From Lysobacteraceae bacterium PS02340 (lineage in GTDB: Bacteria; Pseudomonadota; Gammaproteobacteria; Xanthomonadales; Xanthomonadaceae), in the NCBI GenBank assembly GCA_029959605.1, contig JASCOC010000001.1:186001-250000 (forward strand): a stretch of DNA of 64,000 bases, written 5' to 3'. Below the pieces are notes generated by a model. The model did not search any database and was not told where the DNA came from. It saw nothing but the letters and a program-made list of their open reading frames with translations. Position 1 is the first letter of the stretch, and each line of letters begins with the position of its first letter. A program made the position numbers and the translations under genes. Below, one piece after another: positions 48,069-57,253 of the stretch.

Positions 48069-48737
48069 ATGAAAACGCGCCTATTTGCCCCCCGTGGCCG
48101 ACTGTCTGCCCTGACTCTGGCACTGGTCGCCGTCACCGCGACAACGAGTGCGGCGGCCGACGACACCGCGCTTGAAGTCGCGGCCCGCGCGCCCGCGCTG
48201 GCGGATGCCGCGCAGGCAGCCTGCACTGCGATCACCAGTGCCTCCGCCCGGTCACCGCTCGAGATCGAAAGCGCGATCCGCGACGCGCGCGCCGCAGTCA
48301 GCGCAGCGGTGACTTCAGAGGCGACCGTGCCGGCTGCCGCGCCCATCCTCGCGGGGTTGGCCGAGCGCATCGGCGATCTGGACCAGGTGCCATCGATCCA
48401 GTTGCAGATGCTGCGCAACGCGCTCGCCAACAGCGCCGGTGACCGCGAACGCCTGATCGAAGGCCGGGCATTTACAAATGCACTGCTGCGCCACATCGAC
48501 GGCAGTGGCGACGGCACGACACCGGCGACCGCCTGGCATCCGTGCCTGGTGAGCAACGAATACGATTTCGTGCAGCAGGTCCTGCGGGCGCGCGATGTCA
48601 CCCAGCAGGCTCTGCTGCACGAAGGCGGTCGGCACTACGACAAGCTGACCCTGACGATGGGCGATGGCAGCACGCGCGAGGTGTTCTTCGACATCACCGA
48701 TCTCTATACGCGCAACGCGGAGGCGCTGACGCGCTGA
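48069..48737 (+). CDS. Secreted hypothetical protein, DUF4919-like
   Basis: 222 residues from the ATG at 48069 (another ATG nine bases upstream is possible). A signal peptide (about 1-30, cleavage near TTSAAA) is followed by an Ala-rich helical region, then GSGDGTTPATAWHPCLVSNEY and LTMGDGSTREVFFDITDLY, which resemble the end of DUF4919 proteins. One Cys in each half (about 52 and 158) could form a disulfide. Role unknown. Convergent with the oxidoreductase gene, six bases apart. Confidence 0.65.
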   Translation: MKTRLFAPRGRLSALTLALVAVTATTSAAADDTALEVAARAPALADAAQAACTAITSASARSPLEIESAIRDARAAVSAAVTSEATVPAAAPILAGLAERIGDLDQVPSIQLQMLRNALANSAGDRERLIEGRAFTNALLRHIDGSGDGTTPATAWHPCLVSNEYDFVQQVLRARDVTQQALLHEGGRHYDKLTLTMGDGSTREVFFDITDLYTRNAEALTR

Positions 48738-48743
48738 GCGGTC

Positions 48744-49805
48744 TCACCACGCGCGCAGGTACTGGTCCGGCGTCTCGATCTCGACGCCCAGTTCGCGCGC
48801 CGCGCGACGCGGGAAGTAGGGATCGCGCAGCAGCTCGCGTGCCATCAGCACGATGTCGGCATCGCCGTCGGCGACGATGCGCTCGGCCTGCGCAGGCGTC
48901 GTGATCAGACCGACTGCACCGGTCGCGATGCCGACCTCATCGCGGATGCGACGCGCAAACGGCACCTGGTAGTCCGGCACCGCCTCGATGGACTGCAGCG
49001 GCGAGAGGCCGCCGCTGGAGGTGTCGACCAGGTCCACACCGCGGTCCTTGAGCAAGCGCGCCAGCTCGACGCTCTGTTCGATATCCCAACCGCCCTCGAC
49101 CCAGTCGCTCGCCGAAATGCGCACCCACAGCGGCAGGCGTTCGGGCCAGACGCCGCGCACCGCATCGACGACATCGAGCACCACGCGGACGCGATTGTCG
49201 AAAGGGCCGCCCCAGGCGTCGTCGCGCGTGTTCGACAGTGGCGACAGGAACTGGTGCAGCAGATAGCCGTGCGCGGCGTGGAGTTCGGCGACCTCGAAGC
49301 CGGCGTCCAGCGCGCGCAACGCGCTCGCGCGGAAATCGTCGACGACCTGCGCGATGCCGGCCGCGTCGAGTGCCTGTGGCGCTGGATACTCGGCGCTGTA
49401 GGCCTGTGCCGAGGGCGCCACGACCTGCCAGCCGCCCTCGGCGACCGGCACCGCGCCACGCCCGCGCCACGGCGCGAACGTGCTGGCCTTGCGCCCCGCG
49501 TGCGCCAGCTGGATCGCCGGCGCCGCGCCCTGCGCGCGGATGAAGTGCGCGATCGGCGCCCAGGCCTGCACCTGCGCGTCGTTCCAGATGCCGGCGTCCT
49601 GCGGCGAGATCCGGCCTTCGGGCGAGACCGCGCAGGCCTCGGTCATCACCAGGCCCGCACCACCCACCGCGCGGCTGCCCAGATGCACGCGATGCCAGTC
49701 GTCAGGCAGGCCATCGACAGACGCGTACTGGCACATCGGCGAGATTGCGATTCGGTTGCGCAGCGTCAACGCGCGTTGGCGGATCGGGGAGAACAGGGCG
49801 GACAT
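48744..49805 (-). CDS. NADH:flavin oxidoreductase / old yellow enzyme (YqjM/NamA type)
   Basis: 353 residues from the ATG at 49805, with AGGAAG upstream. It is a TIM barrel with the YqjM-class features SPMCQYAS (Cys that tunes FMN), HAGRKAS, HAAHGYLLHQFLSPLSNTR (active-site His pair region and barrel strand) and the C-terminal phosphate-binding region. It reduces activated C=C bonds using NADPH and FMN; the physiological substrate is unknown. Divergent from tilS with about 150 bases between starts. Confidence 0.9.
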   Translation of the reverse strand: MSALFSPIRQRALTLRNRIAISPMCQYASVDGLPDDWHRVHLGSRAVGGAGLVMTEACAVSPEGRISPQDAGIWNDAQVQAWAPIAHFIRAQGAAPAIQLAHAGRKASTFAPWRGRGAVPVAEGGWQVVAPSAQAYSAEYPAPQALDAAGIAQVVDDFRASALRALDAGFEVAELHAAHGYLLHQFLSPLSNTRDDAWGGPFDNRVRVVLDVVDAVRGVWPERLPLWVRISASDWVEGGWDIEQSVELARLLKDRGVDLVDTSSGGLSPLQSIEAVPDYQVPFARRIRDEVGIATGAVGLITTPAQAERIVADGDADIVLMARELLRDPYFPRRAARELGVEIETPDQYLRAW

Positions 49806-49953
49806 GCGGCACTTCCTGCGGATGCGATCCCCGACTGTAGGCCGCATCGCACCGCGGGGCGACCGCAGCACCGGATCGCTGCATCGCGTTCGTGCCCGAT
49901 GGCCGTCGCCACGCGCGAATCGCGCAAGCGGCAGGTCTCGCTACCATGTCCAC

Positions 49954-51282
49954 ATGCCGATCGATCTGCCGCTGCCGGACCTGCTGCCCGATGCACATGG
50001 CTGCCTCGTCGTCGGCTACAGCGGCGGGCTGGATTCGACCGTCCTGCTGCACGCACTCGCACAGACGCCGGCGCTGCACGCGCGCGGGCTGCATGCGGTG
50101 CATGTGCATCACGGCCTGCAGGCCGACGCGGACGCGTGGGCCGCGCACTGCATGGCGACCTGCGCACGACTCCAAGTGCCGTGCAGCGTGGTCCGGGTCG
50201 ACGTGGCGCGCGACAGCGGCGAGGGTCCCGAAGCCGCAGCGCGTGCGGCGCGCCACGCCGCATTCGCTGCGCAGCTCGGAGCGGGCGATGTGCTCGCCCT
50301 CGCCCACCACCGCGACGACCAGGCCGAAACCGTGCTGCTGCGTGCGCTGCGCGCGTCGGGGCCGGATGGGCTCACCGCGATGCGTCCGCTGCGCAGGTTC
50401 GCGAACGGTTGGCTGTGGCGGCCCCTGCTCGCGCTGCCGCGTGCGCAGCTGGTCGCGTATGCGCAGGCGCACGGTCTCGAATGGATCGAGGATCCGAGCA
50501 ACGCGGTGGACGATGCCGACCGCAACTTCCTGCGCAATCGCGTGTTGCCGCTGCTGCGCACGCGCTGGCCGCACGCGGACGCCGCACTGTCGGTGGTCGC
50601 GGCGCTGCAGGCCGAGACGGGCGCGTTGCTCGACGTGGGGGACGACGATGCGCTGGCAACGGCGCGGACGCCCGATCCCGCCGTGCTGCGCCTCGACGCG
50701 TTGCGTGCACTCCCGGACGCACGCCGCGCACGCGTCCTGCGTCGCTGGATCGCGGCGCTCCAGGGGCCGTCACTTCCGGCGCGCGCCATCGACTGGTGCA
50801 ACGCCGACCTCGAAATGGGCCGCACGGATCGCGTGCCCCGCTTCGACTGGGCCGGCCATCGCCTGCAACGCTGGCGCGGAATGCTGCAGGCCGGGCCGAT
50901 CCGGGCGCCGCTGGATGCCGGCTTCACCGCGACCTGGGACGGCGGTGCACCGCTGCAACTGCCTGATGGCGGCCGGCTGTGGCTCGACGGCGCGCCGGCT
51001 GGCCGTGCGTGGACCGTCCGGGCCCGTCAGGGCGGCGAGCGCATCCGCCTGCCCGGCCGTGCCCACACGCACGCGCTCAAACACGTGCTGCAGTCGCTTG
51101 ACGCGCCCCCCTGGATCCGCGCGCATCTGCCGGTGCTGGTCGACGGCGACGGCCGCGTACTGGCGGCCGGTGATCTCGCCTTCGACGCCGGCTTCGACAC
51201 CTGGCTGCACGACGGCAACCGCCGCCTGCACTGGTCGCCGCCCGGCGCGATGTACACGGTGCCGGACGCGCGGATCGCTTAA
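49954..51282 (+). CDS. tilS: tRNA(Ile)-lysidine synthase
   Basis: 442 residues. The PP-loop SGGLDSTVLLHAL lies at about residues 24-36 and ALAHHRDDQAETVLLRALR at about 110; the TilS C-terminal domains follow (RARQGGERIRLPGRAHTHAL, LVDGDGRVLAAGDL). It changes C34 of tRNA-Ile(CAU) to lysidine so that it reads AUA. The stop codon lies inside AT-rich TTAAAAT just before xseB. Confidence 0.94.
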   Translation: MPIDLPLPDLLPDAHGCLVVGYSGGLDSTVLLHALAQTPALHARGLHAVHVHHGLQADADAWAAHCMATCARLQVPCSVVRVDVARDSGEGPEAAARAARHAAFAAQLGAGDVLALAHHRDDQAETVLLRALRASGPDGLTAMRPLRRFANGWLWRPLLALPRAQLVAYAQAHGLEWIEDPSNAVDDADRNFLRNRVLPLLRTRWPHADAALSVVAALQAETGALLDVGDDDALATARTPDPAVLRLDALRALPDARRARVLRRWIAALQGPSLPARAIDWCNADLEMGRTDRVPRFDWAGHRLQRWRGMLQAGPIRAPLDAGFTATWDGGAPLQLPDGGRLWLDGAPAGRAWTVRARQGGERIRLPGRAHTHALKHVLQSLDAPPWIRAHLPVLVDGDGRVLAAGDLAFDAGFDTWLHDGNRRLHWSPPGAMYTVPDARIA

Positions 51283-51291
51283 AATCCGCGC

Positions 51292-51564
51292 ATGCCGAAG
51301 AAACCCGCTGCCGCCGAAGCCAGTCCCGTCGCCGATTTCGAAAACGCTCTGACCCAGCTCGAGACGCTCGTCGAGCGCATGGAAGGCGGCGAACTGAGTC
51401 TGGAAGAATCGCTGGGCGCCTACGAGCGCGGTGTCGGTCTGTACCGGCGCTGCCAGCAGGCGCTCGAAGACGCCGAGCTGCGCGTGAAGCTGCTCAGCGA
51501 TCCCGCAGCGCCCGAACGCGCGCAGCCTTTCGGCGATGCCGGACTCGACGATCCCGATGCCTGA
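51292..51564 (+). CDS. xseB: Exodeoxyribonuclease VII small subunit
   Basis: 90 residues. [35 protein letters not shown] is the XseB signature (split here as [17 protein letters not shown] and [18 protein letters not shown]). It forms a complex with XseA, not encoded here, and degrades single-stranded DNA. It begins nine bases after tilS and overlaps ispA. A longer C-terminal stretch (about 15 residues) than in E. coli follows the conserved core. Confidence 0.95.
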   Translation: MPKKPAAAEASPVADFENALTQLETLVERMEGGELSLEESLGAYERGVGLYRRCQQALEDAELRVKLLSDPAAPERAQPFGDAGLDDPDA

Positions 51565-52456
51565 CGCGGCAGACGACACCGCCACGCTGATCGAGCGCTG
51601 GCGCGCACGCACCGACGCCACCTTGCAGCAGGCGCTCGACACCGTCGCCGACGGCGAGCCGCGCCTGCACGCCGCGATGGCACATGCAGTACTGCTGGGC
51701 GGCAAGCGCATGCGTCCGTTGCTGGCCCACGCCACCGCCTACGCCTTCGGTGCGCCCGCGGGCGCTGCCGATGCCGCGGCCGCGGCGGTCGAGCTGGTGC
51801 ATGCCTACTCGCTGGTGCACGACGACCTGCCGGCAATGGACGACGACGCCCTGCGTCGCGGCCAGCCGACCGTGCACGTCGCCTTCGACGAAGCCACTGC
51901 GATCCTGGCCGGTGACGCATTGCAGACGCTCGCGTTCTCGCTGCTGGCCGAAGCACCACTCGCTGCCGAGGTCCGGCTGGCGATGGTCGCGACGCTCGCG
52001 CGCGCGTCGGGCGCGAACGGCATGTGCGGCGGCCAGGCGCTCGATCTGGCGGCGACCGGCGACGGGGGCGCGATCGGCGTGGACGCGCTCGAACGCCTGC
52101 ACGCGATGAAGACCGGCGCCCTGCTGCGCGCGGCGGTCGCGCTGGGCGCGCTCGCTGCCGGTGTGGACGCGGGCACGCGCGCGCGTCTCGATGATTTCGC
52201 CGGTGCGCTGGGCCTCGCCTTCCAGATTCGCGACGACCTGCTCGACATCGAGGGCGACAGCGCGACGCTCGGCAAGACCGCCGGCAAGGACGTTGCGCAG
52301 GACAAGGCGACGTTTCCCGCGCTGATCGGCGCCGATGCATCGCGTGCGCGCCTCGATGCACTCGCGACACGTATGCGAGACGCGCTGGTTCCGTTCGGCG
52401 AGACCGTCGCCCCGTTGGCCGCGCTCGGCCGCCGCGCGATCGAACGCGATTACTGA
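51557..52456 (+). CDS. ispA: Farnesyl diphosphate synthase
   Basis: 299 residues from the ATG at 51557 (8-base overlap with xseB); an ATG at 51536 would add seven residues. The first Asp-rich motif [18 protein letters not shown], and the second motif DDLLDIEGD are the hallmarks of short-chain trans-prenyl synthases. It makes the farnesyl-PP that UppS elongates. The usual third gene of this operon, dxs, does not follow; a convergent DUF4870 gene does. Confidence 0.95.
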   Translation: MPDAADDTATLIERWRARTDATLQQALDTVADGEPRLHAAMAHAVLLGGKRMRPLLAHATAYAFGAPAGAADAAAAAVELVHAYSLVHDDLPAMDDDALRRGQPTVHVAFDEATAILAGDALQTLAFSLLAEAPLAAEVRLAMVATLARASGANGMCGGQALDLAATGDGGAIGVDALERLHAMKTGALLRAAVALGALAAGVDAGTRARLDDFAGALGLAFQIRDDLLDIEGDSATLGKTAGKDVAQDKATFPALIGADASRARLDALATRMRDALVPFGETVAPLAALGRRAIERDY

Positions 52457-52457
52457 A

Positions 52458-52480
52458 GCCGGGACGCGATCGCGCCCGGC
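52458..52480. terminator. Hairpin between convergent ispA and DUF4870 gene
   Basis: GCCGGG (52458-52463) and CCCGGC (52475-52480) enclose an inner palindrome GCGATCGC. It lies one base after the ispA stop and 12 before the convergent gene end. There is no T run on either side, so at best it is a weak bidirectional stop. Confidence 0.35.
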
Positions 52481-52491
52481 CCTCATCAGAC

Positions 52492-52938
52492 TCAGCCGCC
52501 GAAGAACCGGATCGTCAGCGGATGCCGGTAGTGCTCGCCGTTCAAAGCGCGCACCGCAGCAACGATGCTGCTGATCAGCCACAGCATCGCGAGGCCGCAC
52601 GCCGCTGCCACCAGCAACAGACCGGCGGGCAGGGTCACGATCGCGCCGATGCCGAGCGTCAGCACCGTGGCACCGAGCAGGCCGATGGCCGCGACGAAGA
52701 TCGCGCAGGCGTAGAGGCACATGCTCAGGTGGAAGTTCAGCGCATCGCGCGCGTGCGCGGCGACGAACGCATCGTCGTCGCGCTTGGCCAGATAGACCAC
52801 GCCGGCCACGAGCGCGCCCGCGACGCCGGACATCCAGCTCGTCAGCAGCGCGAGCACCAGTGCGCCGATGTGCATCGCCGCCGCCCAGTGGCGGCTGTCA
52901 TCGGCGGGCAGGGTTTGCGGAAAGGATGCGGTCTGCAT
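52492..52938 (-). CDS. DUF4870 membrane protein (paralogue 1)
   Basis: 148 residues with four hydrophobic helices and the DUF4870 pattern: W-x-HI-G-L (WAAAMHIGALVLALL), VVYLAKRDDDAFVAAHARDALNFHLS, and the C-terminal RALNGEHYRHPLTIRF. The typical DUF4870 (Tic20-like) shape is complete. It lies next to a second copy upstream. Inner-membrane, function unknown. Confidence 0.88.
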   Translation of the reverse strand: MQTASFPQTLPADDSRHWAAAMHIGALVLALLTSWMSGVAGALVAGVVYLAKRDDDAFVAAHARDALNFHLSMCLYACAIFVAAIGLLGATVLTLGIGAIVTLPAGLLLVAAACGLAMLWLISSIVAAVRALNGEHYRHPLTIRFFGG

Positions 52939-53039
52939 GGGAAACCTCCGGTCGTGGATCGTGGCGCCAGCCTGCCCGCGCGTCGCGCGCGGCGCCAGAC
53001 GCGGACGTCACCCGGACTTCCGGCACCCCCGCAACGCGA

Positions 53040-53067
53040 CAGGCCCCGGCGCGGACGCCGGGGCCTG
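53040..53067. terminator. Strong GC hairpin between DUF4870 paralogues
   Basis: A 12-base stem CAGGCCCCGGCG/CGCCGGGGCCTG with loop CGGA, 23 bases past the end of the upstream gene on the minus strand. The base of the stem has no T run on either strand, so Rho-independent termination is uncertain; it may act as a stabilising 3' hairpin. Confidence 0.5.
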
Positions 53068-53090
53068 TGCGGTACAGCCGGATCGATCGC

Positions 53091-53501
53091 TTACTTGACC
53101 AGGCGCAGTGCGAAGGGATAGCGGTAGGCCACCCCGTCGTTCGCCTTCATCGCGCCGATGATGGTCAGCACCAGCCACGCGATGCCCAGCAGCAGGCCGA
53201 CCGGCATCGTCAGCACCGCGCCGAGGCCGAAGGTCACCAGGGTGATCAGGAACAGCACCACGCCGACCAGCGCCAGGGTGATGTTGAAGTTGAGCGCCTC
53301 GCGCGCCTGGTCGGCGGCGAAGGGCATGGTGTCCTTCTTGATCAGCCAGATCACCAGCGGCCCGACGATGTTGCCGATGCCGCCGGTGAACAGGCCGGTC
53401 AGCGCGGACAGATGGCCGAACAGGCCCCACTGGCGTTCTTCCGCAGACGCGACGCCGGCGGGGGGAGGCGATGCGGTGGTGTACTTGTCGAACTCGCTCA
53501 T
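53091..53501 (-). CDS. DUF4870 membrane protein (paralogue 2)
   Basis: 136 residues from the ATG at 53501 (GAGGCG upstream; a longer frame to 53555 adds a charged stretch before the start). GLFGHLSALTGLFTGGIGNIVGPLVIWLIKKD, AADQAREALNFNIT and AMKANDGVAYRYPFALRLV are the DUF4870 hallmarks, more typical than the neighbouring paralogue. Four hydrophobic helices. Function unknown. Long hydrophobic motif split here: GLFGHLSALTGL and GGIGNIVGPLVIW. Confidence 0.9.
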   Translation of the reverse strand: MSEFDKYTTASPPPAGVASAEERQWGLFGHLSALTGLFTGGIGNIVGPLVIWLIKKDTMPFAADQAREALNFNITLALVGVVLFLITLVTFGLGAVLTMPVGLLLGIAWLVLTIIGAMKANDGVAYRYPFALRLVK

Positions 53502-53593
53502 GCGGGACGCCTCGGGTTGGGTGGAAGGATCACAGGCCGTAGCCCTGCGGCGCACTGTTCAGGGAAGGCGCACAGCCGTCAAGTGCGGCAACG

Positions 53594-54982
53594 TCACTCG
53601 CCACCGGCAACGGTCATGCGCCCGAGCAGGATCGAGCCCGTGCGCACGTGCGAACGCGGGTCGACGTCGCTGCCCACGGCTTCGATGGTGGCGAACATCT
53701 GTTTCAGATTGCCGGCGATGGTGATGCCGTCGACCGCGTGGCGGATCTCGCCGCCCTCGACCCAGAACCCCGACGCGCCGCGCGAGTAATCGCCGGTCAC
53801 CGCATTGACGCCCTGCCCCATCAGGCCGGTGACAAGCAGGCCGCGATCCATGCCGCGCAGCAGATCCTGCAGACCGCCGGTGTTGGCGGGAATCTCGAGG
53901 TTGTGCACCCCGCCGGCATTGCCGGTGGTCTGCAGCCCCAGCTTGCGCGCCGAATAGCTGCCGAGCACGTAGCGCTGCAGCACCCCGCCTTGGATCAGCG
54001 GCGATTCGCGCGTGGCCACGCCTTCGGCGTCGTAGGCCGACGACTGGAACCCGCGCTGGAGGAACGGGCGCTCGAAGATGTCGAACCACTCGGGAAACAG
54101 CTGTGTGCCGACACTGTCGAGCAGGAAGCTCGCGCGGCGGTACAGCGCGCCGCCGGACACCGCGCCCAGCAGATGGCCGATCAGCGAGCGCGCGACCTCG
54201 GCCTGGAACAGCACCGGATAGCTGCCCGTCGCCAGCGGCCGCGGATCCAGTCGCGCGAGCGTGCGCTCCGCGGCGCGTCGGCCGATCGCAGCCGGCGCAT
54301 CGAGATCGGACTCGGCGAGCGCCACGCTGTACCAGCCCTCGCGCTGCATGTGTTCGCCCTCGCCCGCGATCAGCGCACAGCCGATGCTGTGGTGGCTGCC
54401 CCGCTCGGCACCGACGAAGCCATGGCTGTTGGCGTAGACGCTCAGGCCCTTCGACGTGCTGACCGAGGCGCCATCGGAATTGGCGATGCGCGGATCGGCA
54501 TCGCGACCGGCGGCCTCGCAGGCCAGTGCCAGATCCACCGCGGCGTCCGCGTCCAGCGCCCAGGGATGCCAGGCGTCGTACTCGTCGAAGCGGCCATCGG
54601 CACCGGGGCGCGCCATCAGGTCGGCATCTGCGAGGCCCGAGGCTTCGTCGTCCTCGGTGAAACGCGCGATCGCGCAGGCCTGGTCGACCGTCGCGGCGAG
54701 GCTGTCCTCGCGCAGGTCGGCGGTGCTGGCGGTGCCCTTGCGCTTGCCGAAATAGACGGTGACGCCGATGCCGCGGTCGCGCGTGGACTCGACGGTTTCG
54801 ACTTCGCCCATGCGCACGTTGACGCTCAGGCCCGCGTCTTCCGAGCACGAGACCTCGGCCTGGGTGGCGCCGGCGGCGCGGCACCGGTCGAGCAGGCGCT
54901 GCGACAGCGCGGTCAGTGCGTCGAGACGGACGGCCGAATCGTCGGCCGGATGAACGTCGATCAAGGCGTGGGACGTGGGCAA
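53594..54982 (-). CDS. pmbA: TldE/PmbA family metalloprotease subunit
   Basis: 462 residues from a TTG at 54982 with AGGA eight bases upstream; the ORF is longer but runs into the divergent gene. [17 protein letters not shown] near the front and LPTNTGG-like [32 protein letters not shown] are the PmbA/TldE pattern. TldE forms the TldD/TldE protease, which matures microcin B17-type peptides and degrades unfolded peptides; this subunit lacks the zinc motif. Its partner tldD is encoded 730 bases away on the same strand. Confidence 0.9.
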   Translation of the reverse strand: MPTSHALIDVHPADDSAVRLDALTALSQRLLDRCRAAGATQAEVSCSEDAGLSVNVRMGEVETVESTRDRGIGVTVYFGKRKGTASTADLREDSLAATVDQACAIARFTEDDEASGLADADLMARPGADGRFDEYDAWHPWALDADAAVDLALACEAAGRDADPRIANSDGASVSTSKGLSVYANSHGFVGAERGSHHSIGCALIAGEGEHMQREGWYSVALAESDLDAPAAIGRRAAERTLARLDPRPLATGSYPVLFQAEVARSLIGHLLGAVSGGALYRRASFLLDSVGTQLFPEWFDIFERPFLQRGFQSSAYDAEGVATRESPLIQGGVLQRYVLGSYSARKLGLQTTGNAGGVHNLEIPANTGGLQDLLRGMDRGLLVTGLMGQGVNAVTGDYSRGASGFWVEGGEIRHAVDGITIAGNLKQMFATIEAVGSDVDPRSHVRTGSILLGRMTVAGGE

Positions 54983-54999
54983 TGACTTATCCTGTTGCA

Positions 55000-55608
55000 A
55001 TGAGAGGCATAAACGAAGAATCGGGCGAGTACCTGGGCCCCAGCCGCAAGCAGAACCGGCGCGAAGCGCTGGAAGTGCTGTCGCTGGCGGACGCCCTGGT
55101 CGCACTGTCCGAAAACCAGCTGGGCAAACTGCCCGTTCCCGACACCCTGCTGCCGCACATCGCCGATGCGCGGCGCATCACCTCCCACATCGCGCGCAAA
55201 CGACAGCTGGCATTCCTCGCCAAGCAGATGCGCCGCGAGAGCGACGAGACACTGGAAGCGATCCGCGACGCGATGGACGCCGGTGGCGCCGCCGCGCGCG
55301 TCGAGACCGCCCAGCTGCACCGCGCCGAAGCCTGGCGCACGCGCCTGCTCGACGACGGCGATGCGGCCCTGGCCGAACTGCTCGATGCGTACCCGGAGGC
55401 CGACCGCCAGCGCCTGCGCCAGCTGGTGCGCAACGCACTGGCAGAGCGCGCGAAGAACAAACCGCCCGCCGCGTTCCGCGAACTGTTCCGCGAGCTGCGC
55501 GGCGTGTTCGCCGCTGCCTCGCTCGCGGCAGGCGAAGACGCCGCGGCCGACGAAGCGCGTCTGGAAGACGAAGCCGACGAACCCGGCGACGGCGACGACG
55601 CACGCTGA
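55000..55608 (+). CDS. yjgA: Ribosome biogenesis factor YjgA (DarP, DUF615)
   Basis: 202 residues from the ATG at 55000 (an in-frame ATG 18 bases earlier is also possible; I use the later because known homologues start MRG). [10 protein letters not shown] (about 13-22), [32 protein letters not shown] and [19 protein letters not shown] are the DUF615 pattern. It joins late in 50S subunit assembly. Divergent from pmbA, as in E. coli. The Asp/Glu-rich tail is unstructured. Confidence 0.92.
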   Translation: MRGINEESGEYLGPSRKQNRREALEVLSLADALVALSENQLGKLPVPDTLLPHIADARRITSHIARKRQLAFLAKQMRRESDETLEAIRDAMDAGGAAARVETAQLHRAEAWRTRLLDDGDAALAELLDAYPEADRQRLRQLVRNALAERAKNKPPAAFRELFRELRGVFAAASLAAGEDAAADEARLEDEADEPGDGDDAR

Positions 55609-55618
55609 GTTTCATATG

Positions 55619-55648
55619 CCGTCATTCCCGCGGAAGCGGGAATGACGG
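55619..55648. repeat. REP-like hairpin
   Basis: A perfect 13-base stem CCGTCATTCCCGC/GCGGGAATGACGG with a GGAA loop, 11 bases past the yjgA stop and in the 100-base gap before the tldD stop. The sequence (CGTCATTCCCGCG...) is the type of repeated palindrome found in many proteobacterial genomes, and could also act as a bidirectional terminator. Only this copy is in the window. Confidence 0.7.
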
Positions 55649-55711
55649 ATTTATTGGAGCGCAGCCCAAAGCCGCTCCGACTGACGCAACCCAAGTCCCG
55701 CACGGCGGCTC

Positions 55712-57175
55712 TCAAGCCTGCGTGCCGCCGACGGTCAACTGGTCGATCAGCAGATGCGGCTGGCCCACGCCGACCGGAACGCTCTGCCCGTCCTTGCCGC
55801 AGACGCCGACGCCTTCGTCCAGCGCCATGTCGTGGCCGATCATGCGCACGCGCTGCATCGTCTCCGGGCCGTTGCCGATCAGCGTGGCGCCCTTGACCGG
55901 CGCGGTGATCTTCCCGTCTTCGATCAGATAGGCCTCGGTCGCCGAGAACACGTATTTGCCGTTGGTGATGTCGACCTGGCCGCCGCCGAAGTTCACCGCG
56001 TACAGGCCCTTCTTGACCGAGCGGATCATGTCCTGCGGATCGTCCTGCCCGGCCAGCATGTAGGTGTTGGTCATGCGCGGCATCACCAGATGCGCGAAGG
56101 ATTCGCGGCGGCCGTTGCCGGTCGGCGCGACACCCATCAGGCGCGCGTTGAGCGTGTCTTGCATGTAACCGGTCAGCACACCGTCCTCGATCAACGTCGT
56201 GCAATGCGTCGGCGTGCCTTCATCGTCGATGTTGAGCGAACCGCGGCGACCGGCAAGCGTACCGTCGTCGACGATGGTCACACCCTTCGACGCGACGCGC
56301 TGTCCGATACGACCCGCATACGTGCTGGTGCCCTTGCGCGCGAAATCGCCTTCGAGGCCGTGGCCGACCGCTTCGTGCAGCAGCACGCCCGGCCAGCCCG
56401 CGCCGAGCACGACCGGCATGGTGCCGGCCGGCGCATCGATCGCTTCGAGGTTCACCAGTGCCTGGCGCAGCGCCTCGCGCGCGAAGCGTTCCGGCTTGCC
56501 GTCGCCCAGCAGTTCTTCGTACGAGTAGCGCCCGCCGTAGCCCGAGTAGCCGGATTCGCGGCGGCCGTTGTGTTCCACCAGCACCTGGATGTTGAGTCGC
56601 ACCAGCGGGCGCACGTCGCCGGCGAGCACGCCGTCGCTGCGTGCCACCAGCACGGTGTCGACGCCGCCCGACAGACTGACCATCACCTGCTGCACGCGCG
56701 GATCGGCAGCGCGCAGCAGGCGGTCGACACGGCGCAGCGCTTCGACCTTCGCCTCGCTGCCGAGCGCGTCGATCGGGTCCTGCGCGGGATACAGATCGTG
56801 GGCGCGGGTGCGCGCCAGCGCGAGCGGTGCGTGCGCGCGGCCGTCGCGGGCGATCGCACGCGCCGACTGCGCCGCGCCGAGCAGCGCGACCGCATCGATG
56901 TCGTCGGAATAGGCGAAGCCGGTCTTCTCGCCGCTGATCGCGCGCACGCCCACGCCCTGCTCGATCGCATGCGAACCACTCTTGACGATGCCGTCCTCGA
57001 CCGCCCAGCTCTCGCGACGCGAGTGCTGGAAATACAGGTCACCGAAATCGATGCCGGGTCCGAGCAGGGCGGAGAACGCGCGGTCGAGGCCGGAGGTATC
57101 GAGACCGGCGGGCAACAGCAGGCGGGATTCGGCCAGCGCGAGCGCGCCGCCGGAGGAAACGGGAGATTCGGACAT
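55712..57175 (-). CDS. tldD: TldD metalloprotease subunit
   Basis: 487 residues. The zinc motif HEAVGHGLE (HExxxH type) lies at about residues 266-274; [17 protein letters not shown] near the front and [14 protein letters not shown] with [13 protein letters not shown] are typical. With PmbA it forms the TldD/TldE peptidase that unwinds and clips peptides. Its 3' end faces yjgA; the upstream gene is yhdP. A GTG/TTG start is not needed; the ATG has no strong ribosome site. Confidence 0.94.
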   Translation of the reverse strand: MSESPVSSGGALALAESRLLLPAGLDTSGLDRAFSALLGPGIDFGDLYFQHSRRESWAVEDGIVKSGSHAIEQGVGVRAISGEKTGFAYSDDIDAVALLGAAQSARAIARDGRAHAPLALARTRAHDLYPAQDPIDALGSEAKVEALRRVDRLLRAADPRVQQVMVSLSGGVDTVLVARSDGVLAGDVRPLVRLNIQVLVEHNGRRESGYSGYGGRYSYEELLGDGKPERFAREALRQALVNLEAIDAPAGTMPVVLGAGWPGVLLHEAVGHGLEGDFARKGTSTYAGRIGQRVASKGVTIVDDGTLAGRRGSLNIDDEGTPTHCTTLIEDGVLTGYMQDTLNARLMGVAPTGNGRRESFAHLVMPRMTNTYMLAGQDDPQDMIRSVKKGLYAVNFGGGQVDITNGKYVFSATEAYLIEDGKITAPVKGATLIGNGPETMQRVRMIGHDMALDEGVGVCGKDGQSVPVGVGQPHLLIDQLTVGGTQA

Positions 57176-57253
57176 CCGCCAAGTGTGGGGGCAAAGCCGT
57201 CGATGGCAAGCCGAAACTGAACCTGCAAGCCGGCAATCGCCGGCGAAAACGCG

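Noticed and set aside
51271..51290. xseB promoter from TTAAAAT within an inverted repeat at the tilS stop.
   Set aside because: There is no -35 and the nine-base gap to xseB fits simple read-through from tilS.
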